DNA of 64,000 nucleotides, taken from positions 240,839 to 304,838 of the forward strand of contig NZ_NJGY01000002.1 in the NCBI RefSeq assembly GCF_002250505.1, written 5' to 3'. Below are positions 1 to 9,004 of the stretch, piece after piece; positions within the stretch are counted from its first letter, which is position 1, and each line of letters starts with the position of its first letter. The notes beneath the pieces were generated by a model that worked only from the letters and a program-made list of their open reading frames with translations, was not told the origin of the DNA and searched no databases. Source of the DNA: Janthinobacterium sp. PC23-8 (GTDB taxonomy: Bacteria > Pseudomonadota > Gammaproteobacteria > Burkholderiales > Burkholderiaceae_D). A program made the position numbers and the translations under genes.

Positions 1-363
1 GCGCCGTTCGGCCTGGTGGCGGTGGCGTGGTCGGTGGTGCTGGCGCTGCTGCTGCGCAGCGCGCTCAGCTACCGCTCGCTGCACGCGGCCTGTGGTCTCG
101 ACTGGCGATTGCTGCTGCGAACGGTACAAAAAAGCTTGCTGTTGTGTGCTTGCAGTGCGCCGGCGCCGCTGCTGGTGGCGTTCTGGTTGCCGGACGAGCT
201 GCCCCACGCCATGCCCTTGCTGGCGCTGCTGGGCACGGCCCTGGCCACCTTGCTGTGCTGGATCGCCGGCATTTTTCTGTTGAAACATGACCTCGCTGCC
301 GAGTTTTTGCTGCTGCAGCGCAAGCTGGCCGGCAAGATGCTGGCGGCCAGGACACCGCCCTGA
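1..363 (+). CDS. Polysaccharide flippase, C-terminal end (partial)
   Basis: The reading frame is open from the first base, so the start lies upstream of the window; 120 residues are visible. They form three to four hydrophobic stretches ending in a short basic cytoplasmic tail, as at the C-terminus of Wzx/PST-type oligosaccharide flippases that move lipid-linked repeat units across the inner membrane. The stop codon lies 9 bases before a GT4 glycosyltransferase on the same strand, which supports a role in the exopolysaccharide region. The family call rests on hydrophobicity pattern and context, since the diagnostic N-terminal part is missing. Another polytopic membrane protein is possible. 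Confidence 0.6.
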   Translation, partial: APFGLVAVAWSVVLALLLRSALSYRSLHAACGLDWRLLLRTVQKSLLLCACSAPAPLLVAFWLPDELPHAMPLLALLGTALATLLCWIAGIFLLKHDLAAEFLLLQRKLAGKMLAARTPP

Positions 364-372
364 AGGAAAACC

Positions 373-1452
373 ATGCGAGTCGGCATCCTGTCTTATCCCA
401 TGCTGTTCCAGCGCGACGGCGGCCTGCAGATACAGGTGCGCGAAACCGTCGCCGCCCTGAACCGGCTGACGCCCAGCCCCGGGCGGCCGTTGCAGGTGCG
501 GCTGGTGGACGCCAATCACGACCGGCTGGCCGAGTACGATCTGATCCATGTGTTTTCCGCAATTAACGGCAATTTTCGCATCGTTGAAATGGCCCATGAG
601 CTGGGCTTGCCGGTGGTGCTGTCACCGTTGCTGTCGCCGGGCTGGAACCGCGCCACCGCCAGGCGCGCCGAACTGGCGGACCGCCTGGCGGGCCGGCTGA
701 CGGACTGGATGGTGCAAACCAGCTATGCCCAGAGCCGGCGCGCGCTGCAGTTGTCGACGCTGGTGCTGGCGCTGGGCGAAGCCGAGCGCGAGGCCATCGT
801 GCAGGGCTTCGGCGTGGCGCACGAAAAGATCCGCGTCTTTCCGAATGGCGTCAATCCGCATTTCTTTACAGCCAATGGCGACCTGTTCCGGCGCGAGACG
901 AGCATTGCCGGGCCGTTCGTGCTGATGGTGGGCAGCATTTCGCCGTACAAGAATCAGCTGGGCCTGGCGCGCGCGCTGGCGGGCGGCGCCTTGCCGGTGG
1001 TGCTGATCGGCGCCGCGCCGCGCCACGAATTGCCGTATTTGCAGCAACTGCTGGCCTTGCAAAATGTCACCTGGCTGGGCAGCCTGGAGCACGCCGATCC
1101 GTTGCTGGCCAGCGCCTATCATGCGGCCGCCGTGGTGGCCTTGCCCAGCCAGGGCGAGGTGATGCCTTTGTGCGTGCTCGAAGCGCTGGCCGCCGGCACG
1201 CCGGTGGTGATGACGTCGCAAAGCGCGCTCGACTTGCCCGATTCGGCCTTTGCGTTGCGCAAGGTGCACTGGGACGACGGTCCCGCCCAGCGACTGGCCA
1301 TCGAGCAACTGGCGGCCCGGCCGCCTGAACGCGCAACCGTGCAGGCGCTGGTGGGCCAGTTCAGCTGGGACCGGGTGGCCGCGCAGATCGCCGACTGTTA
1401 TTTCCAGCTGCATGCCAGCAGCGCGCCGGCCGGGAGGCGCCATGCTGTTTAA
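373..1452 (+). CDS. GT4-family glycosyltransferase
   Basis: This is a 359-residue retaining GT-B glycosyltransferase. The N-terminal half opens with a Rossmann strand (MRVGILSYP) followed by a glycine-rich acceptor loop (DGGLQIQVRE). The C-terminal half carries the nucleotide-sugar site, including VGSISPYKNQLGLARAL and the E-x7-E motif EVMPLCVLEAL. It probably adds a sugar to the lipid-linked repeat unit at the cytoplasmic face of the membrane. Its 3' end overlaps the following MBOAT gene by 11 bases, implying translational coupling. The family is certain; donor and acceptor cannot be read from the sequence. Confidence 0.88.
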   Translation: MRVGILSYPMLFQRDGGLQIQVRETVAALNRLTPSPGRPLQVRLVDANHDRLAEYDLIHVFSAINGNFRIVEMAHELGLPVVLSPLLSPGWNRATARRAELADRLAGRLTDWMVQTSYAQSRRALQLSTLVLALGEAEREAIVQGFGVAHEKIRVFPNGVNPHFFTANGDLFRRETSIAGPFVLMVGSISPYKNQLGLARALAGGALPVVLIGAAPRHELPYLQQLLALQNVTWLGSLEHADPLLASAYHAAAVVALPSQGEVMPLCVLEALAAGTPVVMTSQSALDLPDSAFALRKVHWDDGPAQRLAIEQLAARPPERATVQALVGQFSWDRVAAQIADCYFQLHASSAPAGRRHAV

Positions 1453-2971
1453 TTCCTTCAGTTTTCTGTTTTTCTACCTGCCCATCGTGCTGGCCGGCTA
1501 CTTCATGCTGGGGCGATTCGGCAAACCGCTGTTGCCCGCCGCCTGGCTGGCGGCGGCATCGCTGTTTTTCTACGGCTACTGGGATGTGCGCTACTTGCCC
1601 TTGCTGCTCGCCTCGATTACCGTCAATTACCTGGCAGGGCGCCTGATCGGCGCGCGCACCGGGCCGGCCAGAAAGCGCGTGCTGGTCGCCGCGCTGGCGG
1701 CCAACCTGTGCCTGCTGGCATATTATAAATACGCCAATTTCTTTGTCGACAGCGTCAATGCCTTGACCACTGCGGCTGGCGCTGGCGGGCTGCCGCCGCT
1801 CGACATTGTCCTGCCGATCGGCATCTCTTTCTTTACCTTCACGCAGATCGCCTTTCTCGTCGATTGCTACCGGGGCGAGGTGCGCGAATACCGCTTTATC
1901 CATTATGTGTTGTTCGTCAGCTACTTTCCGCACCTGATCGCCGGGCCGGTGCTGCACCACCGGGAAATGATGCCGCAATTTGCCGATGCGGCCAATACGC
2001 ACCCGCATGCCGGCAATTTCGCCATCGGCCTGTCGATTTTTGTCGTCGGCCTGGCCAAAAAGGTGCTGATTGCGGATAATTTATCGCCGATGGCCATCCC
2101 CGTGTTTGCCGCCGGCGCCGAACCGACCCTGATCGAAGCGTGGGTCGGCGTGCTGGCCTATACCTTCCAGCTGTATTTTGACTTTTCCGGCTATTCGGAC
2201 ATGGCTATCGGCCTGTCGCGGCTGTTCGGCGTCAAGCTGCCGCTCAATTTCAATTCGCCTTATAAAGCCGTCAATATCGCCGAATTCTGGCGCCGCTGGC
2301 ACATGACCTTGTCGCGTTTCCTGCGCGACTATCTGTATATCGCGCTCGGCGGCAGCCGCCGCGGGCTGGCCATGCGCTACCGCAACCTGATGCTGACCAT
2401 GCTGTTGGGTGGCCTGTGGCACGGCGCCGGCTGGACCTTTGTCATATGGGGTGGCTTGCATGGCGTGTACCTGGTGCTGCAGCAAGCCTGGCAGCAGCGC
2501 TTCGGCGCGGCGACGGGGCGCTGGTGGCCGCCGCTGTTCACCTTCCTTGCCGTCATGCTGGCCTGGATCTTTTTCCGTGCGCCCGACGTGCACACGGCCT
2601 GGGACATCGTCGGCGCGCTGTTCGGCGCCAATGGCGTGAGCCTGCCGCGTGGCCTCGAAACGCTGGCCGCGCCGCTGGCGCGGTGGGGCTGGCAGCCCGC
2701 CTTCGACGGCATACGCTGGATACAGCTGGCCGGCCCAGGCCTGCCGGTGCTGTTGCTGGCCATGCTGCTGGCCTTCAGGGCGCCCAATACGCAAGAAATA
2801 TTTGTTCATTACGAGCCATGTATTGAAAAAATATTTCATGATGGCGGCGTGGGCCGCCGTGCCTGGCACTGGCGCCCCACGCGCCGCTGGAGCCTGGGGT
2901 TTGCGGCGCTGTTTGTTGCCTGCATCTTTGGCATGAACCGCGTCACCGAATTTCTCTATTTTCAATTCTGA
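1442..2971 (+). CDS. MBOAT-family O-acyltransferase (AlgI-like)
   Basis: This 509-residue polytopic membrane protein resembles AlgI/DltB. The start at MLFNSFSFLFFY is typical of AlgI proteins and overlaps the end of the previous gene by 11 bases. Mid-protein there is YSDMAIGLSRLFGV followed by FWRRWHMTLSRFLRDYLYI, the conserved MBOAT region, and then GGLWHGAGWTF with the invariant catalytic histidine. In this family the protein passes acetyl groups across the inner membrane for periplasmic O-acetylation of a polysaccharide. The SGNH-like gene 2 bases downstream is the expected partner. A reading frame extends further upstream but lies inside the glycosyltransferase gene and lacks the family N-terminus. 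Confidence 0.9.
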   Translation: MLFNSFSFLFFYLPIVLAGYFMLGRFGKPLLPAAWLAAASLFFYGYWDVRYLPLLLASITVNYLAGRLIGARTGPARKRVLVAALAANLCLLAYYKYANFFVDSVNALTTAAGAGGLPPLDIVLPIGISFFTFTQIAFLVDCYRGEVREYRFIHYVLFVSYFPHLIAGPVLHHREMMPQFADAANTHPHAGNFAIGLSIFVVGLAKKVLIADNLSPMAIPVFAAGAEPTLIEAWVGVLAYTFQLYFDFSGYSDMAIGLSRLFGVKLPLNFNSPYKAVNIAEFWRRWHMTLSRFLRDYLYIALGGSRRGLAMRYRNLMLTMLLGGLWHGAGWTFVIWGGLHGVYLVLQQAWQQRFGAATGRWWPPLFTFLAVMLAWIFFRAPDVHTAWDIVGALFGANGVSLPRGLETLAAPLARWGWQPAFDGIRWIQLAGPGLPVLLLAMLLAFRAPNTQEIFVHYEPCIEKIFHDGGVGRRAWHWRPTRRWSLGFAALFVACIFGMNRVTEFLYFQF

Positions 2972-2973
2972 CC

Positions 2974-4185
2974 ATGGATACTGCCGACACCATTTCCGCC
3001 CGCCGCTATGTGGCGCTGTTCTGCGGCTGCGCCGGGGCCGCGCTGGCCATCGTCGCCATCCTCAATTACCAGATCGATCCGTATCTGCTGCACCAGTGGG
3101 ACAGCCCGCTGCTGCAGCGGCTGCAACCGACGCGCGAAAAACTCAGCGTGTGGGGCAAGACCTATGCCGTGGCGCGCTACCGGCCGGCGATCGTGTATAT
3201 CGGCAATTCGCGTACGGAAATGGGCCTGCCGGCCAGCGTGCACGGGCTGTTCGATGGCAAGACCGTGTTCAACAGCGCCGTCTCGGGCGCCTCCATCGGC
3301 GACGCCATGCTGCTGGCACGCCATGCGGCGCGGGTCAGCCATGTCGACACCATGGTGTGGGGCATCGACGCACCCTCGTTTTCCATGGAGCAGGGCTCGG
3401 CCGGCATCGAACCGGGCCTGACCGAGGACGGCCCGGCCTTTTTCGTGCGGCGCGCCTTGCTCAATGTCAAGCGCGGCCTGACGGTCGACATGACGCACGA
3501 CACCCTGCGCTTGCTGCAAGGCAGCTTCGGCAGCGTCTGCCTGTCGAGCCTGGCCTTGCATGGCCAGCGTGACCATCGCTGTTTCAGCGACCGCATCAAG
3601 GGCTGGGGCGGCACGGCGCCAGCCATGGTGCCGCGGTTGCAGGAGTTCGGCGCCGGCGCCGGCCCCACGCCGGATGCGCTGCGGGCGTTCGACGCCACCG
3701 TAGGCAAGCTGTGCCGCGACGGCACGCGCCTGCGCCTGTATATCAACCCCACCCACGCGCTGACGATGGACGTGCTGTACTGGCGCGGCAAGTGGCCGGC
3801 CATGGAACAGTGGCAACGCGACATCACACAGTTGACGGAGCACCACCGCGCCCAAGGTTGCGACCTGCGCCTGCATGATTTTTCCGGCTTTAACAGCATC
3901 ACCAGCGAAGCGATCCCGCAATTTGGCGGCGCGCGCGAAATGCGTTACTACTGGGAAGCGTCGCACTACCGTGACAATGTGGGCCGCATGATCCTGGCGC
4001 GCCTGTTCGGCAGCGGCGATGGCGAGCCCGTGCCGCCCGAGGACTTTGGCATCGAACTGACCAGCGAGAACCTGGCCGCGCATCAACACGCCATGCGCGC
4101 CGCGCGCGACCGTTTTCATCAGGAGCATCCACAGGAAACGGCGTTTGTGCGCAAGCTGATCACCTTGCCGCGCGTGCAGCCATAG
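2974..4185 (+). CDS. SGNH-hydrolase-like polysaccharide O-acetyltransferase partner
   Basis: This 403-residue protein has one N-terminal membrane anchor (about residues 11-33) and a periplasmic domain. Near residue 75 is YIGNSRTEMGL, matching the first block of AlgJ/AlgX/DltD-like SGNH proteins, where the serine is the nucleophile. A later DFSGFNSITSE and an acidic/His segment near YYWEASHYRDNVG could supply the remaining catalytic residues, with SHYRDNVG resembling the D-x2-H-like block. It lies 2 bases after the MBOAT gene, the usual arrangement for a two-component O-acetylation module. I infer that it accepts acetyl groups from the MBOAT and transfers them to the exopolysaccharide. The catalytic assignments are tentative. 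Confidence 0.72.
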   Translation: MDTADTISARRYVALFCGCAGAALAIVAILNYQIDPYLLHQWDSPLLQRLQPTREKLSVWGKTYAVARYRPAIVYIGNSRTEMGLPASVHGLFDGKTVFNSAVSGASIGDAMLLARHAARVSHVDTMVWGIDAPSFSMEQGSAGIEPGLTEDGPAFFVRRALLNVKRGLTVDMTHDTLRLLQGSFGSVCLSSLALHGQRDHRCFSDRIKGWGGTAPAMVPRLQEFGAGAGPTPDALRAFDATVGKLCRDGTRLRLYINPTHALTMDVLYWRGKWPAMEQWQRDITQLTEHHRAQGCDLRLHDFSGFNSITSEAIPQFGGAREMRYYWEASHYRDNVGRMILARLFGSGDGEPVPPEDFGIELTSENLAAHQHAMRAARDRFHQEHPQETAFVRKLITLPRVQP

Positions 4186-4263
4186 CCTGTGAACCTGGCG
4201 TCGCCGGGCACCGTTGCGCTATGATGGCGTTTTTGTCATCAGTCGCCACAATTGGGAAGCACC

Positions 4264-5262
4264 ATGAAAATCGCCTTCTTTGGCAGCCAGCCCTATGACC
4301 GCCGCTTCTTCGATGAAGCCCTGCTGTCACGGTCCGATGCGTCCAGCATCGAACTGGTCTACCACAGCGCCTTGCTCGAAGCGGAGACCGCCATCCTGGC
4401 GCAGGGCGCCGAGGCCGTTTGCGTGTTCGTCAACGATGTGCTCGACGCCACCGTGCTGGCGGCCTTGCATGGCCATGGCGTGCGCGCCATCGTGCTGCGC
4501 TGCGCCGGCTATAACAACCTGGACCTGGCAGCGGCCAAACGCCTGGGCTTGTTTGTCGCTCGCGTGCCCGCGTACTCCCCGGAAGCGGTGGCCGAACACA
4601 CCCTGGCCATGGTGCAGACGCTGAACCGCCACACCCACCGCGCCTACGCCCGTGTGCGGGAAGGCAATTTTTCACTGGACGGTTTGCTGGGGTTTAACTT
4701 GTACGGCAAGACGGTGGGCATCGTCGGCACCGGCAAGATCGGCCTGGCCACGGCGCGCATTTTCAAGGGTTTTGGCTGCACGGTACTGGGCCATGATCCG
4801 TACCCGTCATCGGAATTTTCCCATCTTGGCAGCATGGTCGACTTGCCACGGTTGCTGGCCGAGTCCGACATCGTCTCGCTGCATTGCCCGCTGATGGACA
4901 GCACGCGCCATCTGATCGGCGTGGCCACCTTGCCGCAGATGAAGCGCGGCGCCATGCTGGTCAATACCTCGCGCGGCGCCCTGATCGATACGGGCGCCGT
5001 GATCGAGGCACTGAAATCGCGCCAGCTCGGCGCCCTGGCGATCGACGTGTACGAGCAGGAAAGCAGCCTGTTCTTCCACGACCATTCGTCCGATATCATC
5101 GACGACGATGTCTTCCAGCGCCTGATGACGTTCCCGAACGTGCTCGTCACCGGCCATCAGGGCTTCTTTACCATCGAGGCCCTGCGCGAAATCGCCGCCA
5201 TCACTTTTCATAATCTCGATTGCTATCGCAATGGCAGCGATTGCGCCAACAGCGTGGACTAG
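4264..5262 (+). CDS. ldhA: D-lactate dehydrogenase (fermentative)
   Basis: This 332-residue D-2-hydroxyacid dehydrogenase is of the fermentative D-LDH type and reduces pyruvate to D-lactate with NADH. The NAD site is VGIVGTGKIGLATAR. The catalytic residues are visible as Arg in NTSRGALID, Glu in YEQESSLFF and His in TGHQGFFT. The DVYEQE...FFHDHS segment is characteristic of LdhA rather than of phosphoglycerate dehydrogenases. The start is the ATG preceded by GGGAAG; an in-frame TTG 12 bases upstream is less likely. The gene stands apart from the polysaccharide genes and ends convergently with the TfoX-domain gene, the two stop codons overlapping. Confidence 0.93.
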   Translation: MKIAFFGSQPYDRRFFDEALLSRSDASSIELVYHSALLEAETAILAQGAEAVCVFVNDVLDATVLAALHGHGVRAIVLRCAGYNNLDLAAAKRLGLFVARVPAYSPEAVAEHTLAMVQTLNRHTHRAYARVREGNFSLDGLLGFNLYGKTVGIVGTGKIGLATARIFKGFGCTVLGHDPYPSSEFSHLGSMVDLPRLLAESDIVSLHCPLMDSTRHLIGVATLPQMKRGAMLVNTSRGALIDTGAVIEALKSRQLGALAIDVYEQESSLFFHDHSSDIIDDDVFQRLMTFPNVLVTGHQGFFTIEALREIAAITFHNLDCYRNGSDCANSVD

Positions 5263-5606
5263 CTTGGCGTCGCTTTCTTTTTCGGTGCAGTTTTCGGCTT
5301 GGGCAAAGGCAAGGCGTCGGTGGTGCGCCGTGCCAGCTGGGACAGCCACTCGCGCTCATCCCACTGTTCGCCGCCGATCAGGAACCAGGGCTTCGCTTGT
5401 GGATAGGGCGGCGCTTCGTGTGGCGAGCCTATCCAGGCCCGTCCCGCTGCAGTCGGTTTGATGTAGAGCTGGTCGTCGGCGACGATGGCAAACATCTTGC
5501 CATCGCAATACAGGCCGGTTTCGCCGAACATTTTCTTTGCCACCAGCGCGCCCGCGCCGGCCATCTGGTCGAGCAGGAAGTCGACCGTGGATTGCTGTGA
5601 TGCCAT
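5259..5606 (-). CDS. TfoX/Sxy N-terminal-domain protein
   Basis: This 115-residue protein consists of a single TfoX N-terminal domain, including VAKKMFGETGLYCDGKMFA and DQLYIKPTAAGRAW, followed by a lysine- and proline-rich tail. Full-length TfoX/Sxy regulators of competence carry a second C-terminal helical domain that is absent here, so this belongs to the short stand-alone class whose function is largely unknown. The ATG has an upstream AAGGAGC-like ribosome site. It overlaps the ldhA stop codon convergently. Confidence 0.82.
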   Translation of the reverse strand: MASQQSTVDFLLDQMAGAGALVAKKMFGETGLYCDGKMFAIVADDQLYIKPTAAGRAWIGSPHEAPPYPQAKPWFLIGGEQWDEREWLSQLARRTTDALPLPKPKTAPKKKATPS

Positions 5607-5711
5607 CGTTGCTCCTTGAGAGCTTCCAGTGTAGCGTGGAAATCGGCGACACGGCGCCAACATCGTTGCAGGATGAACGCCACCGTCCATCGCCCCATCC
5701 AGCGCCGAATG

Positions 5712-5748
5712 ACCATCCTGGCGCTCAGTGCATCTGCGCCAGGATGGT
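5712..5748 (-). terminator. Perfect 13-bp stem-loop at the end of the exopolysaccharide operon
   Basis: ACCATCCTGGCGC is followed after 11 bases by its exact reverse complement. The hairpin straddles the stop codon of the methyltransferase, the last gene of the long minus-strand train. No T-run follows, so it is not a canonical intrinsic terminator; it may protect the 3' end of the transcript or assist termination. Confidence 0.5.
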
Positions 5749-6537
5749 TTGCCGCTGCCGTGGCTCAGGCGGCGCATCGTCGTGCACGGTTTCCTTGACC
5801 AGGCGTGCGCAGCCTTTTTCACAGGCCAGCAGCGACTGCCGCAGCAAGGGAAATTCGCTGCGCCAGCGCCGCAGAATGGCTTGCTCGTCGGCGCGCGCGG
5901 CGTCGTCGAGGTAGACGGCGGCGCCTGGCGTCAGGCGGGGGAACAGCAGCGGGCCGGCCGGATAGCGGCTCTGCGTGCCGGCCGCCTGCGGCGGGCCGTC
6001 GATCACCAGCATGTCGACCGGCAGCCCGTGCGGCAGGTGATCGGTGCTGTACCATGGCCAGGTTTCACCTTGCAGTTGATGCGCGCGCAGCGGCGCGTCG
6101 ATGACCTGCGCCCAGCCCGACAAGCCGTGGCGCGCCAGTTCGGCGCGCGTGCGCGCCGCATACTCCGGATCGTGCTCCAGGCTGTAGACCTGGCCCGCGC
6201 CCTGCAGCTGCATGCAGCGCGCCAGCACCACGGTCGAGGCGCCGCTGCTGCATTCGAGCACCACCTGCGGCCTGGCCGTTTGCGCATGGCGCGCCAGCTC
6301 CAGCAGGAAGTCGGGCGAGCCGGCCCAGCCCCGCGTGCGCGGCAGGCTTTTGTCCAGTTTCAGTTCGCGCTGCAAGCCGTCGAGCGCTTCGAGCTGGCGA
6401 AACAGGGTGGCCGGCGCGTTGTCGGCCTGGTCGCGCAGCTGGTGCGCCAGCAAATGGATCAGGCGCACCTTGTGCAAGGTCCAGGCGCAGAGCACTGCGG
6501 TGAAAGCGAGCAGCAGGACAATGATGTAGTCGGACAT
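5725..6537 (-). CDS. Membrane-anchored class I SAM-dependent methyltransferase
   Basis: This 270-residue protein has one N-terminal membrane helix (about residues 3-20) and a Methyltransf_24-like domain. The SAM-binding region is VVLECSSGASTVVLA, followed by the acidic strand end YSLEHDPEYAARTR and by VDMLVIDGPP. A late acidic motif (AAVYLDDAAR) is typical of this family. It is the last gene of the long minus-strand exopolysaccharide train, 22 bases after the glycosyltransferase-CapK fusion, so it probably methylates a sugar or another component of the polymer. The substrate is not deducible. Confidence 0.8.
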   Translation of the reverse strand: MSDYIIVLLLAFTAVLCAWTLHKVRLIHLLAHQLRDQADNAPATLFRQLEALDGLQRELKLDKSLPRTRGWAGSPDFLLELARHAQTARPQVVLECSSGASTVVLARCMQLQGAGQVYSLEHDPEYAARTRAELARHGLSGWAQVIDAPLRAHQLQGETWPWYSTDHLPHGLPVDMLVIDGPPQAAGTQSRYPAGPLLFPRLTPGAAVYLDDAARADEQAILRRWRSEFPLLRQSLLACEKGCARLVKETVHDDAPPEPRQRQTILAQMH

Positions 6538-6559
6538 GACGGGACCTTTCAGTGAAAAA

Positions 6560-9004
6560 TCAGGTGATCTTGCTGATGACGTAACGGTATTTGCCCGAGG
6601 CTTCGGCGGCGATCTCGTCGACCTCTTCGATATCGACCGCCACCTGTGCGCCCAGCCTGGCCTGGAAACCGCTCACGATGGCCGCGCGCGTTTGAGCGTC
6701 CAGCGCCGGCAGGCAGGCGAGCTGCACGCGCGTATGGAGCAGGCTTTCCTGGATGATCTTGAAGCCGCGCACCTGCGGCAGTTCGCGCAAGATATATACC
6801 AGCGCCAGGCCGTGCATCACGGTGCCGTCGGTGGCAGTGAGAAAATCGGTGCTGCGGCCCTCGATTTTCTGCAGCAGCGGCAAGCCGCGCCCGCAGCGGC
6901 AGGCTTCGACACCGAGCGCGCCGACGTCGCCGGTGGCATAGCGGATAAACGGATAGTCGCGCGTGGCCAGATGGGTGACGACGATTTCGCCGAGGCTGCC
7001 CGCTGGCAGCGGCTGGCCGGCGCTATCGACGATTTCGACGATGATGTCTTCGGCCGTGATATGCATGCCGCCGTGCGGGCATTCGTGGGCGATAAAGCCG
7101 GCGTCGCGCCCGCCGTAGCCGTTGGCCACCGGGCAAGCGAAAGCGGTGGCGATCTGCGCGCGCTGCTCGTCGTAGAGGCGTTCGGAGGTGACGAAGGCGA
7201 CCTTGACGCCGAGGCCATCGAGCGCCACGCCGTGCGCGCCGGCGTGGCTGGCGAGGCGGCACAGCGCCGAGGGGTAGCCGAACAGCATGCGCGGGCGCAG
7301 CCGCCGCAGCCGTTTGACAAAGCCATCGACCGTGGCGGGCGACATGGCGAACGCCGGCAGCAGGGTGCTGCGCAGCAGCCAGTCGCGCAGGCGGCGCAAC
7401 CGGTCCTGGGCGTGCAGCTCGATGGGCGACCCCCACAACACCACTTCGCGCTCGCCGATATCGACGCCCCACCAGCGCGTGGCGCGCCACTTGGCGGCGA
7501 TATCGTGGCTGATGCGCCGCCGCCCGAGGAAAAACAGCAGCGGCTCGCCACTCGAGCCGCCGGTGGCAAACGGGCGCAAGCCACTGGCGCGGTCCGACTT
7601 GAAGGCCTCGCGCGCGGCGCTGATGTCGCGCTTGCGCAGCAGCGGCAGGCGCGCCAGGTCGGCCAGGCTGCGCACCTGGCGCGGATCGAAGCCGAGGCGC
7701 TGGAACAGCGCGCCGTAATAGGGCACGTGGGCGCCGGCATGGCGCAGCAGGCGGCGTAGCCGGGCCAGGCGCCAGCGTTCGAGTTGCTGCGCACTCCACC
7801 ATTGCGAACGCTCCATGCGGCGCAGCAGGCGCACGCTGTCGTGCCGCTTGAGCTTTTCATGCAGGGGAAACAGCCAGTGGGCCACCAGGCGCGCGTAGCC
7901 TGACGGGCGCGGCGCGGCCAGGATGCGCCGGTACAGCGTCGCCAGTTGCGGCGCTACATGCCGCCAGTCGAACTGCGCCGCATGCGCCAGGCCATGATCG
8001 ACCAGCCGGCGCGCCTGTTGCGGCTCGCGCAGCAGCGCCAGCATGGCCTGCGCCATGGCCGGCGCGTCGCCGGGCGACACCAGCAAGCCCGTCACGCCAT
8101 GCTGCAGCAAGGCCGGAATGCCGCCGACATTGGTGCTGACCACCGGCACGCCGCAAGCGAGCGCTTCGAGCACGGAAATGGGCATATTGTCGGCCAGGCT
8201 GGGATTGAGCACGATATCGCAGGCCTGGTACAGCGCCGGCATGGCGTCGTTGGCCAGCGGGCCGGCAAACCGCACCGCCTCGCTCAAGTCCAGGCCCGCA
8301 GCCAGGGCTTCCAGCGCGGCGCGCTCGGGGCCGTCGCCTGCCAGCACCAGGCGCGCGCCAGGATAGGCCTCGCGCACGATGGCAAACGCGCGCACGGCGC
8401 TGGCGTTGTCGTACAGCGCCTGCAGATGGCGCGCCACCAGGATCACGGGGCCGCCTTGCGCGCGCTCGTCTTTGGCCGGGGACGGGGCCGGGCTGAATCT
8501 GCGCAGGTCGACCACATTGGGCACGATATGGGCGGCATGGCCGCACTGTTCGAAAATTTCCTGCAGAAAGCGCGATGGCACGGCGATGGCGTCGGCGCGC
8601 AACAGGCTGGCGTCGACCAGGCGCCGATGGCGGGCAAAGAAGGCGCCGGCCTCGCCGCCACGATAATTGAGCAGCACCGGTTTGCCGCACAGGCTGGCGA
8701 CCCACAGCGCCGGCGCGCCCTGCAAATGCCAGGACCAGCCCGAGTTGGCCATCACGTGGAACAGGTCGACGGTGCGGCTGGCGCGCCACAAGCGCCACAG
8801 GAACACCGGCAGGCGCAGCGCCGCGCGCAGGTAGCGCACGCGCTCGAGCCAGGCTGGCAGCACGCTGGCGTTCACAGCCAGCAGCTGGACCTTGGCCCCC
8901 TCGGCGCGCAACAGGGCGGCCAGTTGCGCCGTCTGGTTGGCCATGCCGCCGGCCGGCGGCGCCTGAGGGCCGACCAGGGCGATGCGCATGCCGGAGAGCA
9001 TCAT
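6560..9004 (-). CDS. GT4 glycosyltransferase fused to a CapK/PaaK-like adenylate-forming enzyme
   Basis: This 814-residue protein joins two enzymes. Residues about 1-390 form a GT4 glycosyltransferase with a glycine-rich start (PAGGMANQT), VAGDGPE-like core strands and the E-x7-E-like block DNMPISVLEAL. Residues about 400-814 resemble phenylacetate-CoA ligase/CapK proteins: P-loop ATGGSSGEP near residue 480, NGYGGRDAG (A5-like), YPFIRYATGD (A8-like) and the AMP-binding C-terminal subdomain. No stop or frame change separates the halves. In other XrtA clusters the CapK-like protein is, to my knowledge, usually a separate gene. The start ATG overlaps the previous stop as ATGA. I infer that the ligase activates an acid for attachment to the sugar added by the glycosyltransferase; aromatic degradation is unlikely here. 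Confidence 0.85.
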   Translation of the reverse strand: MMLSGMRIALVGPQAPPAGGMANQTAQLAALLRAEGAKVQLLAVNASVLPAWLERVRYLRAALRLPVFLWRLWRASRTVDLFHVMANSGWSWHLQGAPALWVASLCGKPVLLNYRGGEAGAFFARHRRLVDASLLRADAIAVPSRFLQEIFEQCGHAAHIVPNVVDLRRFSPAPSPAKDERAQGGPVILVARHLQALYDNASAVRAFAIVREAYPGARLVLAGDGPERAALEALAAGLDLSEAVRFAGPLANDAMPALYQACDIVLNPSLADNMPISVLEALACGVPVVSTNVGGIPALLQHGVTGLLVSPGDAPAMAQAMLALLREPQQARRLVDHGLAHAAQFDWRHVAPQLATLYRRILAAPRPSGYARLVAHWLFPLHEKLKRHDSVRLLRRMERSQWWSAQQLERWRLARLRRLLRHAGAHVPYYGALFQRLGFDPRQVRSLADLARLPLLRKRDISAAREAFKSDRASGLRPFATGGSSGEPLLFFLGRRRISHDIAAKWRATRWWGVDIGEREVVLWGSPIELHAQDRLRRLRDWLLRSTLLPAFAMSPATVDGFVKRLRRLRPRMLFGYPSALCRLASHAGAHGVALDGLGVKVAFVTSERLYDEQRAQIATAFACPVANGYGGRDAGFIAHECPHGGMHITAEDIIVEIVDSAGQPLPAGSLGEIVVTHLATRDYPFIRYATGDVGALGVEACRCGRGLPLLQKIEGRSTDFLTATDGTVMHGLALVYILRELPQVRGFKIIQESLLHTRVQLACLPALDAQTRAAIVSGFQARLGAQVAVDIEEVDEIAAEASGKYRYVISKIT

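Noticed and set aside
6536..7759. Long plus-strand frames over the glycosyltransferase-CapK fusion and other minus-strand genes
   Set aside because: They are antisense mirrors of real genes in GC-rich DNA, with arginine- and glutamine-rich translations and no family motifs.
6560..7800. Phenylacetate-CoA ligase for aromatic degradation
   Set aside because: The PaaK-like half is fused to a glycosyltransferase inside a polysaccharide operon and no paa genes are nearby, so a CapK-type biosynthetic role fits better.
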